Source: Candidatus Saccharibacteria bacterium oral taxon 488 | GTDB lineage: Bacteria > Patescibacteriota > Saccharimonadia > Saccharimonadales > Saccharimonadaceae | Direction of reading: 5' to 3' | Assembly: GCA_005697215.1 (NCBI GenBank) | Contig: CP040003.1 | Coordinates: 372,001 to 436,000 of the forward strand | Length of the DNA stretch: 64,000 nucleotides | Shown: piece by piece, positions 15,729-26,292 of the stretch | How positions within the stretch are numbered: the first letter of the stretch is position 1 | How the letters are laid out: every line of letters begins with the position of its first letter | Program-made: the position numbers and the translations under genes | Notes under the pieces: generated by a model | What the model saw: only the letters and a program-made list of their open reading frames with translations | What the model was told of the DNA's origin: nothing | The model's database searches: none

Positions 15729-17030
15729 CTATTGCCCGAGACGGGCGTTGATGAATTCGTTGCTTTCAATGAGCTCAGTTGCAAGGGCTGCGGTGTTATG
15801 CAGATCTTCAATCAAGTCACGGTCGGGTTTAGACGTTACGATATTCGGTTTATTCTGACGAATGCATTTGGTGAGGTGTGTGTCATCAGGAATGATAAAG
15901 AGTAAATCGTCGGGTGATTCGTCGTCAATATTTTCTAAGACGATAACCAGTCGCTCCCTGCCATTTACCTTGAACATATCAAATCCGTCGGATTGCAGTT
16001 GGGTAAATGAGGTGACCTCATCACGGATATCGCCTGAAGGAAGTCGTCGGTATATAATACCTTGTCCAGAAAATACACCGTTTTCGCAAAAATCGCTACC
16101 GACGACAGTCTCGAGGTCTTTCATTAGTTCGCCAAAATCATCTTCATCAGAATAAGCCGCCGCATCTTCAATTTTATATATTATATTTCGCGCTGCCTCA
16201 TCATTTAAGAAATTAATAACGTCGATTCTTTCACTGGTGTCGACCGATTCATCAGTTATTTCAATGTCAATGATATTATCGCGCGAGATAGTATGAGAAG
16301 CACCGTCGAGGTCGATTATTGCAAAATGTGGATAATTGTCCTCCATTATTACGGAAATGTATTGAGCGCTAATAGTGTTATTATCATATCTTAGGTTGGG
16401 GTGTAGCGTTACGATTGACACAGTATTATCGTTAGCGATGGCGTCGAGATAGTTGTTGATATTGTCGAGCGTATTTTGGATGAGCATGGCCTGCTCTTCG
16501 GGCGAAGCGATCTGATAGCGTCGTTTCGCTAGTAGGACGTCAATTTCACGGACTTGGCTCAAAATATACGAGAGCGTATCTCTAGGTTTTTCATTTGAGG
16601 TCAATTTGTCGACATCAAGTTGTAGTAAGGTCTCTGGTGACAGCGGGATGGCTCTCTCGCCAATTGCTAGTGCGACGACGCGTTGTTCGGTGGTGATATC
16701 GACACTGGCAACGCACTCTTCAGTCGAAACGGTTGTATAAGTAAACGGTCCTAGCTCGCCACTCACCTGTTCAACACCGAGCCCACCGTCTGGTAATTCG
16801 TGAGCGATTGTCACGGTGGCTGTTTCGCCGAGGTACTGCGGGTCGAAATAACATGTCGAGAAATCTTGTGTTAGCTTGTCGGGGTGATACCCTGGCGGTA
16901 TATCGCCTGGTTTTTCACTGCTATATGCGGCGAGGTCTCGGTTGATGCTTGCGACATTGCGCCAAAATGATGGACTGTGCAGCTCTGAGAGTAAATCTAT
17001 TCGGGTCGCTTTTAGTCGGTCGTGTTCCAT
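15729..17030 (-). CDS. hypothetical 433-residue protein
   Basis: An acidic soluble-looking protein with no membrane segment. A strand-rich stretch at about residues 75-125 is followed by a helical middle (YILSQVREIDVLLAKRRYQI) and another strand-rich half. No catalytic motif was recognised. A TATATA box ends about 9 nt before the ATG. It is transcribed divergently from the gene at 17133 and forms a pair with the gene at 15315. Confidence 0.6.
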   Translation of the reverse strand: MEHDRLKATRIDLLSELHSPSFWRNVASINRDLAAYSSEKPGDIPPGYHPDKLTQDFSTCYFDPQYLGETATVTIAHELPDGGLGVEQVSGELGPFTYTTVSTEECVASVDITTEQRVVALAIGERAIPLSPETLLQLDVDKLTSNEKPRDTLSYILSQVREIDVLLAKRRYQIASPEEQAMLIQNTLDNINNYLDAIANDNTVSIVTLHPNLRYDNNTISAQYISVIMEDNYPHFAIIDLDGASHTISRDNIIDIEITDESVDTSERIDVINFLNDEAARNIIYKIEDAAAYSDEDDFGELMKDLETVVGSDFCENGVFSGQGIIYRRLPSGDIRDEVTSFTQLQSDGFDMFKVNGRERLVIVLENIDDESPDDLLFIIPDDTHLTKCIRQNKPNIVTSKPDRDLIEDLHNTAALATELIESNEFINARLGQ

Positions 17031-17132
17031 GGGATTAGTTATATACTACTGGTTTTATCGAGGCAAGCATAGGCTGCTTGGGCGGTGAAGTACGACGGAT
17101 ATATTGTAAAAATAGATTAAATATGATATTGT

Positions 17133-19039
<1,907 letters not shown>

Positions 19040-19090
19040 TTCATAGGTTACGAGACAAGACGTCGGGCGCCTGGTTGGCTGTAGTGGAAA

Positions 19091-19651
19091 TTATTGCCGC
19101 AGGGTGATCACTTGCCCGTCGTTGGTAAATGTGATGATCCGTGAAGGCATTGCCCCCTTAATTTCCCCGCCGTCGACGTAGACAGCCACCTGATCGCCAA
19201 AATACGCGATCGCCTCGTTGATTGTGGCGGCTGGTGGCTGCCCCGCGGGGTTAGCACTTGGTGCGAGTAGTGGGCCAACACATTGAATTAGCTCGGATAA
19301 TGCTGTCTCTGGCGGCACGACCCGAAAGGCTAAGGTTGCATCAGTACGCACCAGGTGCGGCATAACGTCTGGGCTAACCTTGGCGGCAACAGTGGTCGGT
19401 CGTTCGTAGTACAGCTGGTCATAGATATGCCGCTGCTTGGTGGTGAGTTCGGGAATGTTGTCGGCGCTACTAAGCAGGATGATGCAGGATTTAGTATGAT
19501 CACGCTGGCGTACGCGGTACAGCTCATCAACTGCCCTCGGGCTATCAGCTCGAACGAGCAGGCCATAAATGGTGTCAGTCGGTGCCACGACGAGTTTGTC
19601 AGCTCGTAGCGCCTCGATAACGGCAGTATCAAGTAAGTTTTTGGTAATCAC
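19091..19651 (-). CDS. L-threonylcarbamoyladenylate synthase (Sua5/YrdC family)
   Basis: A 186-residue YrdC domain protein making the threonylcarbamoyl-AMP precursor for tRNA t6A37. It has KLVVAPTDTIYGLLVRA near the N-terminus, the basic KSCIILLS strand, and SANPAGQPPA. A GTG start at 19651 was chosen because TATAAT ends exactly 6 nt before it. The terminator of rplK lies immediately upstream. Confidence 0.88.
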   Translation of the reverse strand: MITKNLLDTAVIEALRADKLVVAPTDTIYGLLVRADSPRAVDELYRVRQRDHTKSCIILLSSADNIPELTTKQRHIYDQLYYERPTTVAAKVSPDVMPHLVRTDATLAFRVVPPETALSELIQCVGPLLAPSANPAGQPPAATINEAIAYFGDQVAVYVDGGEIKGAMPSRIITFTNDGQVITLRQ

Positions 19652-19670
19652 CAAATGATTATACCACAAT

Positions 19671-19700
19671 AAAATTGCTCCCACGGCAGGGAGCAATTTT
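19671..19700 (-). terminator. rplK terminator
   Basis: AAAATTGCTCCC (19671-19682) and GGGAGCAATTTT (19689-19700) form a perfect 12-bp stem with a 6-nt loop, then ATTG on the minus strand. It overlaps the -35 region of the Sua5/YrdC gene. Confidence 0.8.
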
Positions 19701-19717
19701 GGATGAACAGGTGTAAA

Positions 19718-20143
19718 TTAGGCGGCGACTTCTACGCCCATTGAGCGAGCGGAACCAGCAACGACTTTCATCGCGCCTTCGATGTCGATGGCGTTTAGCT
19801 GATCCATCTTTGCTTCGGCAATTTCCTGAAGCTGTGCGCGAGTGATTGTGCCAACTTTCTCGGCGTGCGGCTTGCCTGAACCCTTTTGAATGCCGGCTTT
19901 TTCGCGGATCATGTCATCGACTGGCTGACCAAGCGACTTCCACGTAAAGGTGCGGTCTTCGAACACCTGAATGTGGACGATAACGTCCTTGCCCATCATA
20001 TCTTTGGTGGCGTCGTTGAATGGATTGATGAAATCCATCATGTTCAGCCCCCACTGACCGAGGGTTGAGCCGACTGGTGGCCCGGCGGTTGCTCGTCCGG
20101 CAGGGATGCGTAATTTTAGATTACCGATAACTTTCTTTGCCAT
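19718..20143 (-). CDS. rplK: 50S ribosomal protein L11
   Basis: A 141-residue protein of usual length for the GTPase centre. It has LRIPAGRATAGPPVGSTLGQWGLNMMDF at the N-terminus and the rRNA-binding C-terminal domain ending AMKVVAGSARSMGVEV. GAGGAAAC precedes the ATG. It is cut off from its usual partner rplA. Confidence 0.96.
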   Translation of the reverse strand: MAKKVIGNLKLRIPAGRATAGPPVGSTLGQWGLNMMDFINPFNDATKDMMGKDVIVHIQVFEDRTFTWKSLGQPVDDMIREKAGIQKGSGKPHAEKVGTITRAQLQEIAEAKMDQLNAIDIEGAMKVVAGSARSMGVEVAA

Positions 20144-20208
20144 AGTTTCCTCTTATTTTTCCGTGCGTAACCACTGTATTATAACGAAAATTGTGCTAGA
20201 ATACAAGC

Positions 20209-20778
20209 ATGAACGCTCGCAGTATCAAGCCAGTTCGTCGCCTCATCAATATGTTTGGGGCGCTCGCTTACAGCCTGTTGATTTTTACTTATGCGGTTAT
20301 CGTCGGTGCTGGGTTGTTGTGGCTGGCGCGTAGTGGCCTACTCATGCAGCTCGGTGTATCGCCAGAGACAGTCCAGCCCGCGTCCACCCCGCCCACTACG
20401 CCGGGCGATACGACGCCCCGTGCGGTACCGTTTCTCCTTCAGGTGGTGCAGCTGATGTTGATGTCGGTGATGACAGTGGCGGTTTTGGGTGTGGTGGTGA
20501 TGCTGCCGTATTGGCTGGGGCGCTGCGGCTCGTATCTATTGAAGCGCAGCATTCGATTATGTCACAGCCAAGTGACGCTGGCGACCTTGTTATTTGGCAA
20601 GATATTGGCGTGTGGCATCGGGACGGTGCCAGTGCTGATCATGGCGATGTATGATGCTAGGCAGTGGCCGATCGCGGCGGTACTACTGGGGATGATTACG
20701 GTGGCGCTAGTCCTCTTTGCTACGCAACACTACCTCGCCAAAAGTAGCGAGGTAGTTGAAGCCAAAGATGTCTGGTAG
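20209..20778 (+). CDS. hypothetical membrane protein
   Basis: 189 residues with four predicted helices in two pairs: about 14-44, 81-108, 125-148 and 150-172. A Pro/Thr-rich loop (about residues 55-75) separates the first two. No recognised motif. TAGAAT ends 6 nt before the ATG. It is the only plus-strand gene between nusG and rplK, interrupting the usual secE-nusG-rplK order. Confidence 0.6.
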   Translation: MNARSIKPVRRLINMFGALAYSLLIFTYAVIVGAGLLWLARSGLLMQLGVSPETVQPASTPPTTPGDTTPRAVPFLLQVVQLMLMSVMTVAVLGVVVMLPYWLGRCGSYLLKRSIRLCHSQVTLATLLFGKILACGIGTVPVLIMAMYDARQWPIAAVLLGMITVALVLFATQHYLAKSSEVVEAKDVW

Positions 20779-20817
20779 CCTGACGGTGTATCGCTGCACG
20801 TCCAGATGATCAGGCGG

Positions 20818-21363
20818 CTAGACTTTCTTGACCTGCAGTGCGTCCAACTCGACTGGCGTATCGCGGCCAAACATACTGACCATGACCTTGATCTTGCCCT
20901 TGATAGCGTCAATTTCTGCGATTGACCCATCAAAGCCCTTGAACGGCCCGTCAATGATGGAGACCACTTCACCGACCGAGAAATCGATCTGATGCTTTGG
21001 CTCTTCGACGCCCATGCGCTTTTTGATTTTGGTAATTTCTTTGTCGGACACCGGTGTTGGCGTGGTGTCAGCACCAACGAAGCCAGTTACGCCCGGCGTG
21101 TTGCGGACAATGTACCAGGTCTCGTCGGTCAGCTTCATCTCGACCAGCACATAGCCCTGAAAGATCTTGGCATCGACAACCTTGCGTTTGCCGTTTTTGA
21201 TCTGAATTTGCTTTTCTTTCGGCACCATGACGTCAAAGATTTTGTCGGCCATGTCGACGCCGTTGATGCGCTGGCGGATGGATTCAGCAACCTTTTCCTC
21301 GTAGCCCGAGTAGGTGTGAATGGCGTACCACGAGCGAGTTGAATCGTAGCGATTTGATGACAT
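20818..21363 (-). CDS. nusG: transcription termination/antitermination protein NusG
   Basis: 181 residues. The NGN domain (SWYAIHTYSGYEEKVAESI, QGYVLVEM, VRNTPGVTGFVG) is followed by a KOW domain (FSVGEVVSIIDGPFKGFDGSIAEID). It links RNA polymerase to the ribosome or Rho. It follows secE by 12 nt. Confidence 0.96.
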   Translation of the reverse strand: MSSNRYDSTRSWYAIHTYSGYEEKVAESIRQRINGVDMADKIFDVMVPKEKQIQIKNGKRKVVDAKIFQGYVLVEMKLTDETWYIVRNTPGVTGFVGADTTPTPVSDKEITKIKKRMGVEEPKHQIDFSVGEVVSIIDGPFKGFDGSIAEIDAIKGKIKVMVSMFGRDTPVELDALQVKKV

Positions 21364-21375
21364 AAATTCCCTTTC

Positions 21376-21726
21376 CTATTTCAAAATTTGATTAAAGCCC
21401 CAGTTAAAGCCGGCGTCAAGCAGCAATATCAGCACCACGAATATCAACGTAAACACCAGCACCGCCGCCGTCATGCTCCAGGTGGCTGAGCGAGTCGGCC
21501 AGCGCACCAATTTGAGCTCCTGCCACGCGCCCTTGAAGTAGCCAACGTCGCCTGATTTTTTGGCCGTGGTTTTTGGCTGTTTGGGTGACGTGCCAGTCGC
21601 TGTCACCGTTTTTTTGGTGGGTGCGGTTGATTTTGGTTTATGTGGTGACGGCTGCTTCGTCTCGTCATCTTTCGCGGTAATGCGGCGAACCCTCGTCTTT
21701 GATTCTGCTGCGTTTTTTTGAGCCAT
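21376..21726 (-). CDS. secE: preprotein translocase subunit SecE
   Basis: 116 residues: a basic, Lys/Thr-rich N-terminal tail of about 70 residues, then the SecE core (FKGAWQELKLVRWPTRSATWSM) and one membrane helix (VLVFTLIFVVLILLL). The start at 21726 was chosen over an upstream TTG because GGGAG lies 6 nt before this ATG. It pairs with nusG as in most bacteria. Confidence 0.93.
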   Translation of the reverse strand: MAQKNAAESKTRVRRITAKDDETKQPSPHKPKSTAPTKKTVTATGTSPKQPKTTAKKSGDVGYFKGAWQELKLVRWPTRSATWSMTAAVLVFTLIFVVLILLLDAGFNWGFNQILK

Positions 21727-21745
21727 AGTTTCTCCCAATTTAAAA

Positions 21746-21765
21746 GTCTGCTTTTTAGCAGACTG
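21746..21765 (-). promoter_or_regulatory. hairpin at the 5' end of the secE-nusG transcript
   Basis: A TACAAT -10 box near 21776-21781 is followed within about 10 nt by AGTCTGC and GCAGACT (7-bp stem, 6-nt loop), then TTTTAAATT and the secE Shine-Dalgarno. Its position at the RNA 5' end suggests a stabilising or attenuating hairpin. Confidence 0.45.
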
Positions 21766-21810
21766 TCAAGTCTATTGTAGCGTGTCCGGGCCGTGATTGC
21801 AAGGGCGGTC

Positions 21811-22944
21811 TCACGCGGATGTGGGTGGATCAGCCAGCTCAAAGCTAAACGTCGAGCCGTGATTGAGTCGGCTTTTGACAGAGATGGTGCAGCCGAGCTT
21901 GTGCGCCAACTTGCCCGCAACGTACAGTCCTAGTCCGGTGCCGCTGGTCTCGCGGGTTCGATAATCCTCGGCCCGGTAAAATCGCTGGAAAATCTTTTTT
22001 TGGTCAGTCTTACCGATGCCTATCCCGGTATCGATTACCGCAAATTGTACGACGCCGTTACGCCGGTGCATCCGTAGCGTCACCTCGCCACGAGGCGTGT
22101 ATTTGATGGCGTTGATGATGAAGTTTTGCAGTAGCTCGGTCAAGTACAGCCGCGAAACCTTGATCACGCCAATCTGCGCACTTACGTCGAGGTCAAACCG
22201 CAACCCCTTCTCGGCCGCTCGCGGCGCAAACTCACTGTGTAACGTGCTAGCCAGCTCCATCAGATTAATCGTCTCCGTCTCGTCCGCCGCTCCACGCTCG
22301 GCGCGCGATAGGGTGCCAAGGTCATTGATCATTTTAGCGAGGAACATCACTTGATCGTGCGCTGCCACTAGTGCTTCATGCACCTTTTGGGTGTAGCCTT
22401 TCTCGGCGAGCAGTCGAGCGTTATCGAGCGCTCCCTCGGCGATCGCCACCGGTGTGCGCAGTTCGTGGCTAACCACGCTGATGAACTCATCACGCTCCTC
22501 TTCGAGACTTTTTATCTTAGTGACGTCGCGCAGAATCAACACATAGCCATCAGTGCTGGAACTGCCGCCCAAAATCGGCGCAAAGGTCGCCTCCAGCCGT
22601 AGCTGATCGCCATCGCGGAGTGGCAGGATCAGGTCATCACGGGTACGGATTGACGGCGACTTACTCAGTTCTTCAAACACATTGATCGGCGTTTTACTCA
22701 GCGTTTGTAATTGGAATATCTCGTTAATATGATGGCCATGAAGCGTGGCATTGGTGTCCAGCAGGCCGATCATCGCTGCATTATAAATCGTAATAACGCC
22801 GTGAGCATCGGTACTCAGCACCGCATCAGTCAAGCTGTTTACCAACGTCATCATCTGGCTATGCTCTGGCGCGGCATCCATGTTCTCATGTGCATGCTGC
22901 TGCTGACTGCGCCCCATGCGCCATCTGCCCATCCCTTGTTTCAT
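21811..22944 (-). CDS. soluble PAS-domain sensor histidine kinase
   Basis: 377 residues. A PAS domain at about 30-145 (LVNSLTDAVLSTDAHGVITIYNAAM) is followed by HisKA with the phosphorylated His in VVSHELRTPVAIAEG, then HATPase_c with NAIKYTPRGE (N box), DTGIGI (G1) and GTGLGL (G2). There is no membrane helix, so the signal is probably cytoplasmic. The start at 22944 follows TATACT by 7 nt. No response regulator gene is adjacent. Confidence 0.9.
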   Translation of the reverse strand: MKQGMGRWRMGRSQQQHAHENMDAAPEHSQMMTLVNSLTDAVLSTDAHGVITIYNAAMIGLLDTNATLHGHHINEIFQLQTLSKTPINVFEELSKSPSIRTRDDLILPLRDGDQLRLEATFAPILGGSSSTDGYVLILRDVTKIKSLEEERDEFISVVSHELRTPVAIAEGALDNARLLAEKGYTQKVHEALVAAHDQVMFLAKMINDLGTLSRAERGAADETETINLMELASTLHSEFAPRAAEKGLRFDLDVSAQIGVIKVSRLYLTELLQNFIINAIKYTPRGEVTLRMHRRNGVVQFAVIDTGIGIGKTDQKKIFQRFYRAEDYRTRETSGTGLGLYVAGKLAHKLGCTISVKSRLNHGSTFSFELADPPTSA

Positions 22945-22964
22945 ATGATTTAGTATAGCACATG

Positions 22965-23663
22965 CTACACGTGCGGTGTATGGTTTTTCAGCGCCGCTCG
23001 GTGTGTTTTGTAGGCCGGGTCGATAGCTGCGACCTCTCGCCAAAATGCGTCGGAGTGGTTCATCTGGCGGGTATGGGCCAGCTCGTGAATCAATACATAA
23101 TCAAGCAGCTCAAACGGCAGGTTCATCAGCGCGATATTCAGGCTAATCGTGCCGCGCGACGAGCAGCTGCCCCAGCGGCTCGAGGCGTGCGTTAGCTTGA
23201 CGGCTTGATAGGAAAAGCCGTGTTCCTCGGCCAGGAATTTCAACCGCCGTGGCAGGTAGCTCTTGGCCTCCTTGCGTAGCGCTGTGATGATGACTTCGCG
23301 AATGTGCTGCTGGATGGCTGGAGTAGTAATGTCGGTGCCGGGCGGTAGCTTGACGAGGATGCGGGTGCCGGAACATTTGATGGTGGGTTCGGTGAGTGTA
23401 GGCTGCGTCTCGATGATCAGGTGATGGCTTTTACCAATTGATTGGTCGTGCGTGTAGTAGTGACCTTGTTGATGCTCGCTCAGGAGCTCGCGAATACGCG
23501 GCCGGGATGACTTGATGAGCATTTTTGCGGCGAGCAGCGGTGTGTACGTCGGCAAGCTAATCCGCAGTTGCCCGTTTGGCGCGACTTTCAGTGACACCTG
23601 ACGCGCCAAGTGCGAGCGCCTCACCGTGATATCGCCAAATTCAGCGTCGGTAATGGTTGGCAT
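22965..23663 (-). CDS. YgjP/DUF45-type zinc metallopeptidase-like protein
   Basis: 232 residues. The family region includes RRLKFLAEEHGFSYQAVKLTHASSRWGSCSSRGTISLN and the zinc motif HELAHTRQMNHSDAFW (HExxH plus a downstream His). These proteins are often associated with restriction or proteostasis genes, though their substrates are poorly known. GGAGC lies 7 nt before the ATG, and the gene starts 9 nt after the P-loop kinase gene, so they form an operon. Confidence 0.85.
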   Translation of the reverse strand: MPTITDAEFGDITVRRSHLARQVSLKVAPNGQLRISLPTYTPLLAAKMLIKSSRPRIRELLSEHQQGHYYTHDQSIGKSHHLIIETQPTLTEPTIKCSGTRILVKLPPGTDITTPAIQQHIREVIITALRKEAKSYLPRRLKFLAEEHGFSYQAVKLTHASSRWGSCSSRGTISLNIALMNLPFELLDYVLIHELAHTRQMNHSDAFWREVAAIDPAYKTHRAALKNHTPHV

Positions 23664-23672
23664 GTATAGCTC

Positions 23673-24266
23673 CTAGCTAACGCGAATACGACTGAACACT
23701 GGACGTTGCGGACGGCGCTTGGGAGTATCAGCCTGGGCAGCCTGCGGTTGAGTCGGAGCGGCTGTAGTATTCGGGCGAACGTCAGCCAGGCGCTTGAGCA
23801 AGGTGCGCGCTTGGGTGTTATAGGTGTGACGACCACTGATGACGACGCATGGCTCGCTGGGGTGCGGCGATGAGAATTGTTTGATCTTGGCATCAAATGT
23901 TGCTTCGTCATTGTCGTTGGCCTTGAGCCAGCGCATCTTGGCAGTCGCCAGGTCAGTCTGTACCCAGACAAAGAGAATCTTATAGCCAGCCGCGCGGGCT
24001 GCCTTGGCAAGCTCAACCCGCCAGGCTCGCTTCTCCGTCGCCCCTTCAAACACGATGGTTTGATGGGTCTTCATCAATTCCTTGAGTAGTGCACCGCTCG
24101 CATAATTAACAGCCGCCTCGTCATCAGATAATGCCGCTAAGATACCAGAGTCCAAATGCGGCGCATGAAACATCTCAGAAAACTCAGCCGCGAATTGCGA
24201 CTTGCCCGCCCCCGGCACGCCCACCATGGCAATGATGTGAGGAGAAGAAAGTTGCAAAGGTTTCAT
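23673..24266 (-). CDS. P-loop kinase (AAA_33 / polynucleotide kinase-like)
   Basis: 197 residues. Walker A is GVPGAGKSQFA near residue 16. A central VFEGAT segment follows, and an arginine-bearing lid region lies around residues 100-125. The C-terminal 40 residues are Pro/Gln/Arg-rich and probably disordered. Related proteins phosphorylate small molecules or nucleic acid ends. Substrate unknown. TATACT ends 7 nt before the chosen ATG. Confidence 0.7.
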   Translation of the reverse strand: MKPLQLSSPHIIAMVGVPGAGKSQFAAEFSEMFHAPHLDSGILAALSDDEAAVNYASGALLKELMKTHQTIVFEGATEKRAWRVELAKAARAAGYKILFVWVQTDLATAKMRWLKANDNDEATFDAKIKQFSSPHPSEPCVVISGRHTYNTQARTLLKRLADVRPNTTAAPTQPQAAQADTPKRRPQRPVFSRIRVS

Positions 24267-24286
24267 ATATGTTAGTATACACAAAA

Positions 24287-24310
24287 AATCCCCCTTATCC
24301 AAGGGGGATT
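24287..24310 (-). terminator. terminator of the LPxTG surface-protein gene
   Basis: AATCCCCCTT (24287-24296) and AAGGGGGATT (24301-24310) pair perfectly around a 4-nt loop. On the minus strand a T6 run follows. It ends right before the promoter of the P-loop kinase gene. Confidence 0.85.
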
Positions 24311-24361
24311 CTCGCCTGAAACCTCGCGCTTCAGAATTAGATTCTCGGAGCGGTCAGTCTC

Positions 24362-25897
24362 TTACAGGTGGCGTCGGCTAGCGACGTATGCTAGAGCTGA
24401 GGTAACCAGTGCACCGAGGCCCAGACCACCGAGTACCATGTCGGTCATACCAGTTCGTGGTAGTGCGGTTGGTGTTGGTGGGGTTGGGGTGGTTGGCTTT
24501 GGATTACACGCTTCGCTGTCAATACCGACGAATCGCTTGGTGTCTTCAGCTTCTTTCTTGGTAACTTCGCGGATTGTCTTGGTAGTGACGTCACAGACCT
24601 TGATCTTTTCACATTTACTCAGATCAGTGGTGTATGGTGGCGTGTTCTCTTTGCCCTTTTCGACTTTCTCGATGACACCAGTCTGGACGTTACATGCTTC
24701 AACTTTTTCTGGTACATCGACGGTTGCGTTATCGCAGCTATCTTTGTCGCCAGGAATCTCTGGGGTATCAACGCAGGCGGTGTTGACGACTTTACCGGCA
24801 ACTTGTTCTTTAATGGTTGCTGTGATGGTAAAGGTCTTTGATGCGCCTTGTTTGAGCTCAGGGATTGTTGCTTTCCAGGTATTGTTCTGGATGGTACCCT
24901 CAGATGCTCGCAGGAAGGTGACGCCTTGTGGCGCATTGTCAGTGACAACAGCGTTCTTCAGGTCAACGTTGCCGGTGTTGGTGACGGTTACCTGGTATGG
25001 GAATTCGTTGCCAACTTGGACGGTCTTGTGCTTGACGCCATCAACCTTTTTCTCGATTTTGATGCCAGGGTTAGCCTTCGGCGTTTCTGGCTGGATGGTG
25101 AACTGCTTGACACAGTCGTTGCTGGTGCGATCACCAAGGCTGGTCGTGACTGTGACGCGAGCGGTGTAAGTGCCCGCTTCCTTGATGGTAGCGCTGGTCT
25201 CGCTGGTCAGCGCTGAAGTAGTGTTGCTGCGTGAGAAGACTTCCTTGCCTGAAGCATCGGTGATGCTAAAGGTGTATGACTTGACAGTTGCGCCATTCTC
25301 GACTGTTGCATGTGCCTTTAGGGCGACCGTGTTAGTCTCGCGGTTAACGACTGGCTGGTCAAGTGCTTTACAAGTAGCCACTGGCTGTGGTTTCGGTTTT
25401 GGTGGTACAACAACGTTGGTGGCGACAACTGGGTTACCACATGGCGTCATGATGGCGAACTTAAAGCGACCCTGTTCATCAAGCCGAATGAAAGCTTGCT
25501 GTGCACTGCTCATGCGGCTGGCCGGGACGACCTTGGCGTTGGTGCCTGAGATCGGTGTACCACCGCTAATATTACGGATGGCTGTCCGTGCGTTGGTGGC
25601 GACAACGGTGCCGTTATCGAGGCGAACCTCGCCGTTACGGTAGACTGCACCATTAACGTAGTTGCCGCTCAGCATCTCGTAGGAAATACCGAACGCACCG
25701 TAAATTGTTGATACGCCTTTGTTGAAATATCGTTCGCGCATCTCTTGTACCGACATGGTACCACAATACACCACGGCGTACTTGTCACAGTCGCGGGTAT
25801 TGTCAATTGTTTCTGCGTTGGCGTAGTAGACCAGTCCTGCTCCGAAAGCAGCGACCAGCGACAGCGCCACGATCTTAAGCTTTGTACTTAATTTCAT
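24362..25897 (-). CDS. secreted, LPxTG-like anchored surface protein with DUF11 repeat
   Basis: 511 residues. An N-terminal signal sequence (KLKIVALSLVAAFGAGLVYY, cleavage near ANAET) leads into a Cys-containing domain. An Ig/PKD-like segment (about 165-265) and a DUF11-type repeat (about 275-395, VTVTNTGNVDLKNAVVTDN) follow, then a Cys-rich region and a Thr/Pro stalk. The C-terminus has LPRTG, a hydrophobic helix and RRHL, the classic sortase sorting signal. GGAGG lies before the ATG at 25897. No sortase gene is in the window. A role in adhesion to a host cell is inferred. Confidence 0.85.
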   Translation of the reverse strand: MKLSTKLKIVALSLVAAFGAGLVYYANAETIDNTRDCDKYAVVYCGTMSVQEMRERYFNKGVSTIYGAFGISYEMLSGNYVNGAVYRNGEVRLDNGTVVATNARTAIRNISGGTPISGTNAKVVPASRMSSAQQAFIRLDEQGRFKFAIMTPCGNPVVATNVVVPPKPKPQPVATCKALDQPVVNRETNTVALKAHATVENGATVKSYTFSITDASGKEVFSRSNTTSALTSETSATIKEAGTYTARVTVTTSLGDRTSNDCVKQFTIQPETPKANPGIKIEKKVDGVKHKTVQVGNEFPYQVTVTNTGNVDLKNAVVTDNAPQGVTFLRASEGTIQNNTWKATIPELKQGASKTFTITATIKEQVAGKVVNTACVDTPEIPGDKDSCDNATVDVPEKVEACNVQTGVIEKVEKGKENTPPYTTDLSKCEKIKVCDVTTKTIREVTKKEAEDTKRFVGIDSEACNPKPTTPTPPTPTALPRTGMTDMVLGGLGLGALVTSALAYVASRRHL

Positions 25898-26018
25898 AAC
25901 ATCCTCCTCACTGGTTGTTTCCCCAATATTATCACACAAGCATTATTTTGTCAATAACTTATATCATATTTTTTCAAAATGGTCAGTTTGGGTTGGTTTG
26001 CAGAATATCTTTTTCTGG

Positions 26019-26024
26019 TATAAT
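26019..26024 (+). promoter_or_regulatory. -10 box of tRNA-Trp
   Basis: TGGTATAAT, with TTTGCA 16 nt upstream as the possible -35. The gap 25940-26018 shows nothing else. Confidence 0.55.
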
Positions 26025-26053
26025 AGATGAGCTAACCCGTTAGCGCGGGGTGT

Positions 26054-26128
26054 AGGGGCATAGTTCATCGGCTAGAATGGCGGTCTCCAAAACCGCAGAG
26101 GTAGGTTCGATTCCTACTGCCCCTGCCA
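26054..26128 (+). tRNA. tRNA-Trp (CCA anticodon)
   Basis: Acceptor arms AGGGGCA (26054-26060) and TGCCCCT (26118-26124) pair fully. The anticodon stem is GCGGT/ACCGC with loop CTCCAAA, anticodon CCA at 26087-26089. The T arm is GTAGG TTCGATT CCTAC. Discriminator G and an encoded CCA end are present. Confidence 0.95.
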
Positions 26129-26142
26129 CGATTTATGGCGTA

Positions 26143-26166
26143 ACGACTTGATGAAAGTCGTTTTTT
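26143..26166 (+). terminator. tRNA-Trp terminator
   Basis: ACGACTT and AAGTCGT form a 7-bp stem with a short loop, followed by T6, just after the tRNA. Confidence 0.8.
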
Positions 26167-26292
26167 GATGGCTTGCTGTAGAATTGACAGCGCATATCAA
26201 TTCACCGCTTGTGAAAATAATGCCTTGATCTCGTGAAAAAATTGCCAGATGTGCTTGAAAAAGCATAAGCGGCGGTCTATACTGGGAATAAG

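Noticed and set aside
20730..20755. Inverted repeat CTACCTCG/CGAGGTAG as a terminator of the plus-strand membrane gene
   Set aside because: It lies inside the coding region and no T run follows on either strand. Probably chance or a weak RNA fold.
24438..25169. 243-codon ORF antisense to the surface protein
   Set aside because: It is a shadow of a real gene with signal peptide, repeats and LPRTG; hydrophobic, low-complexity translation and no start signals.
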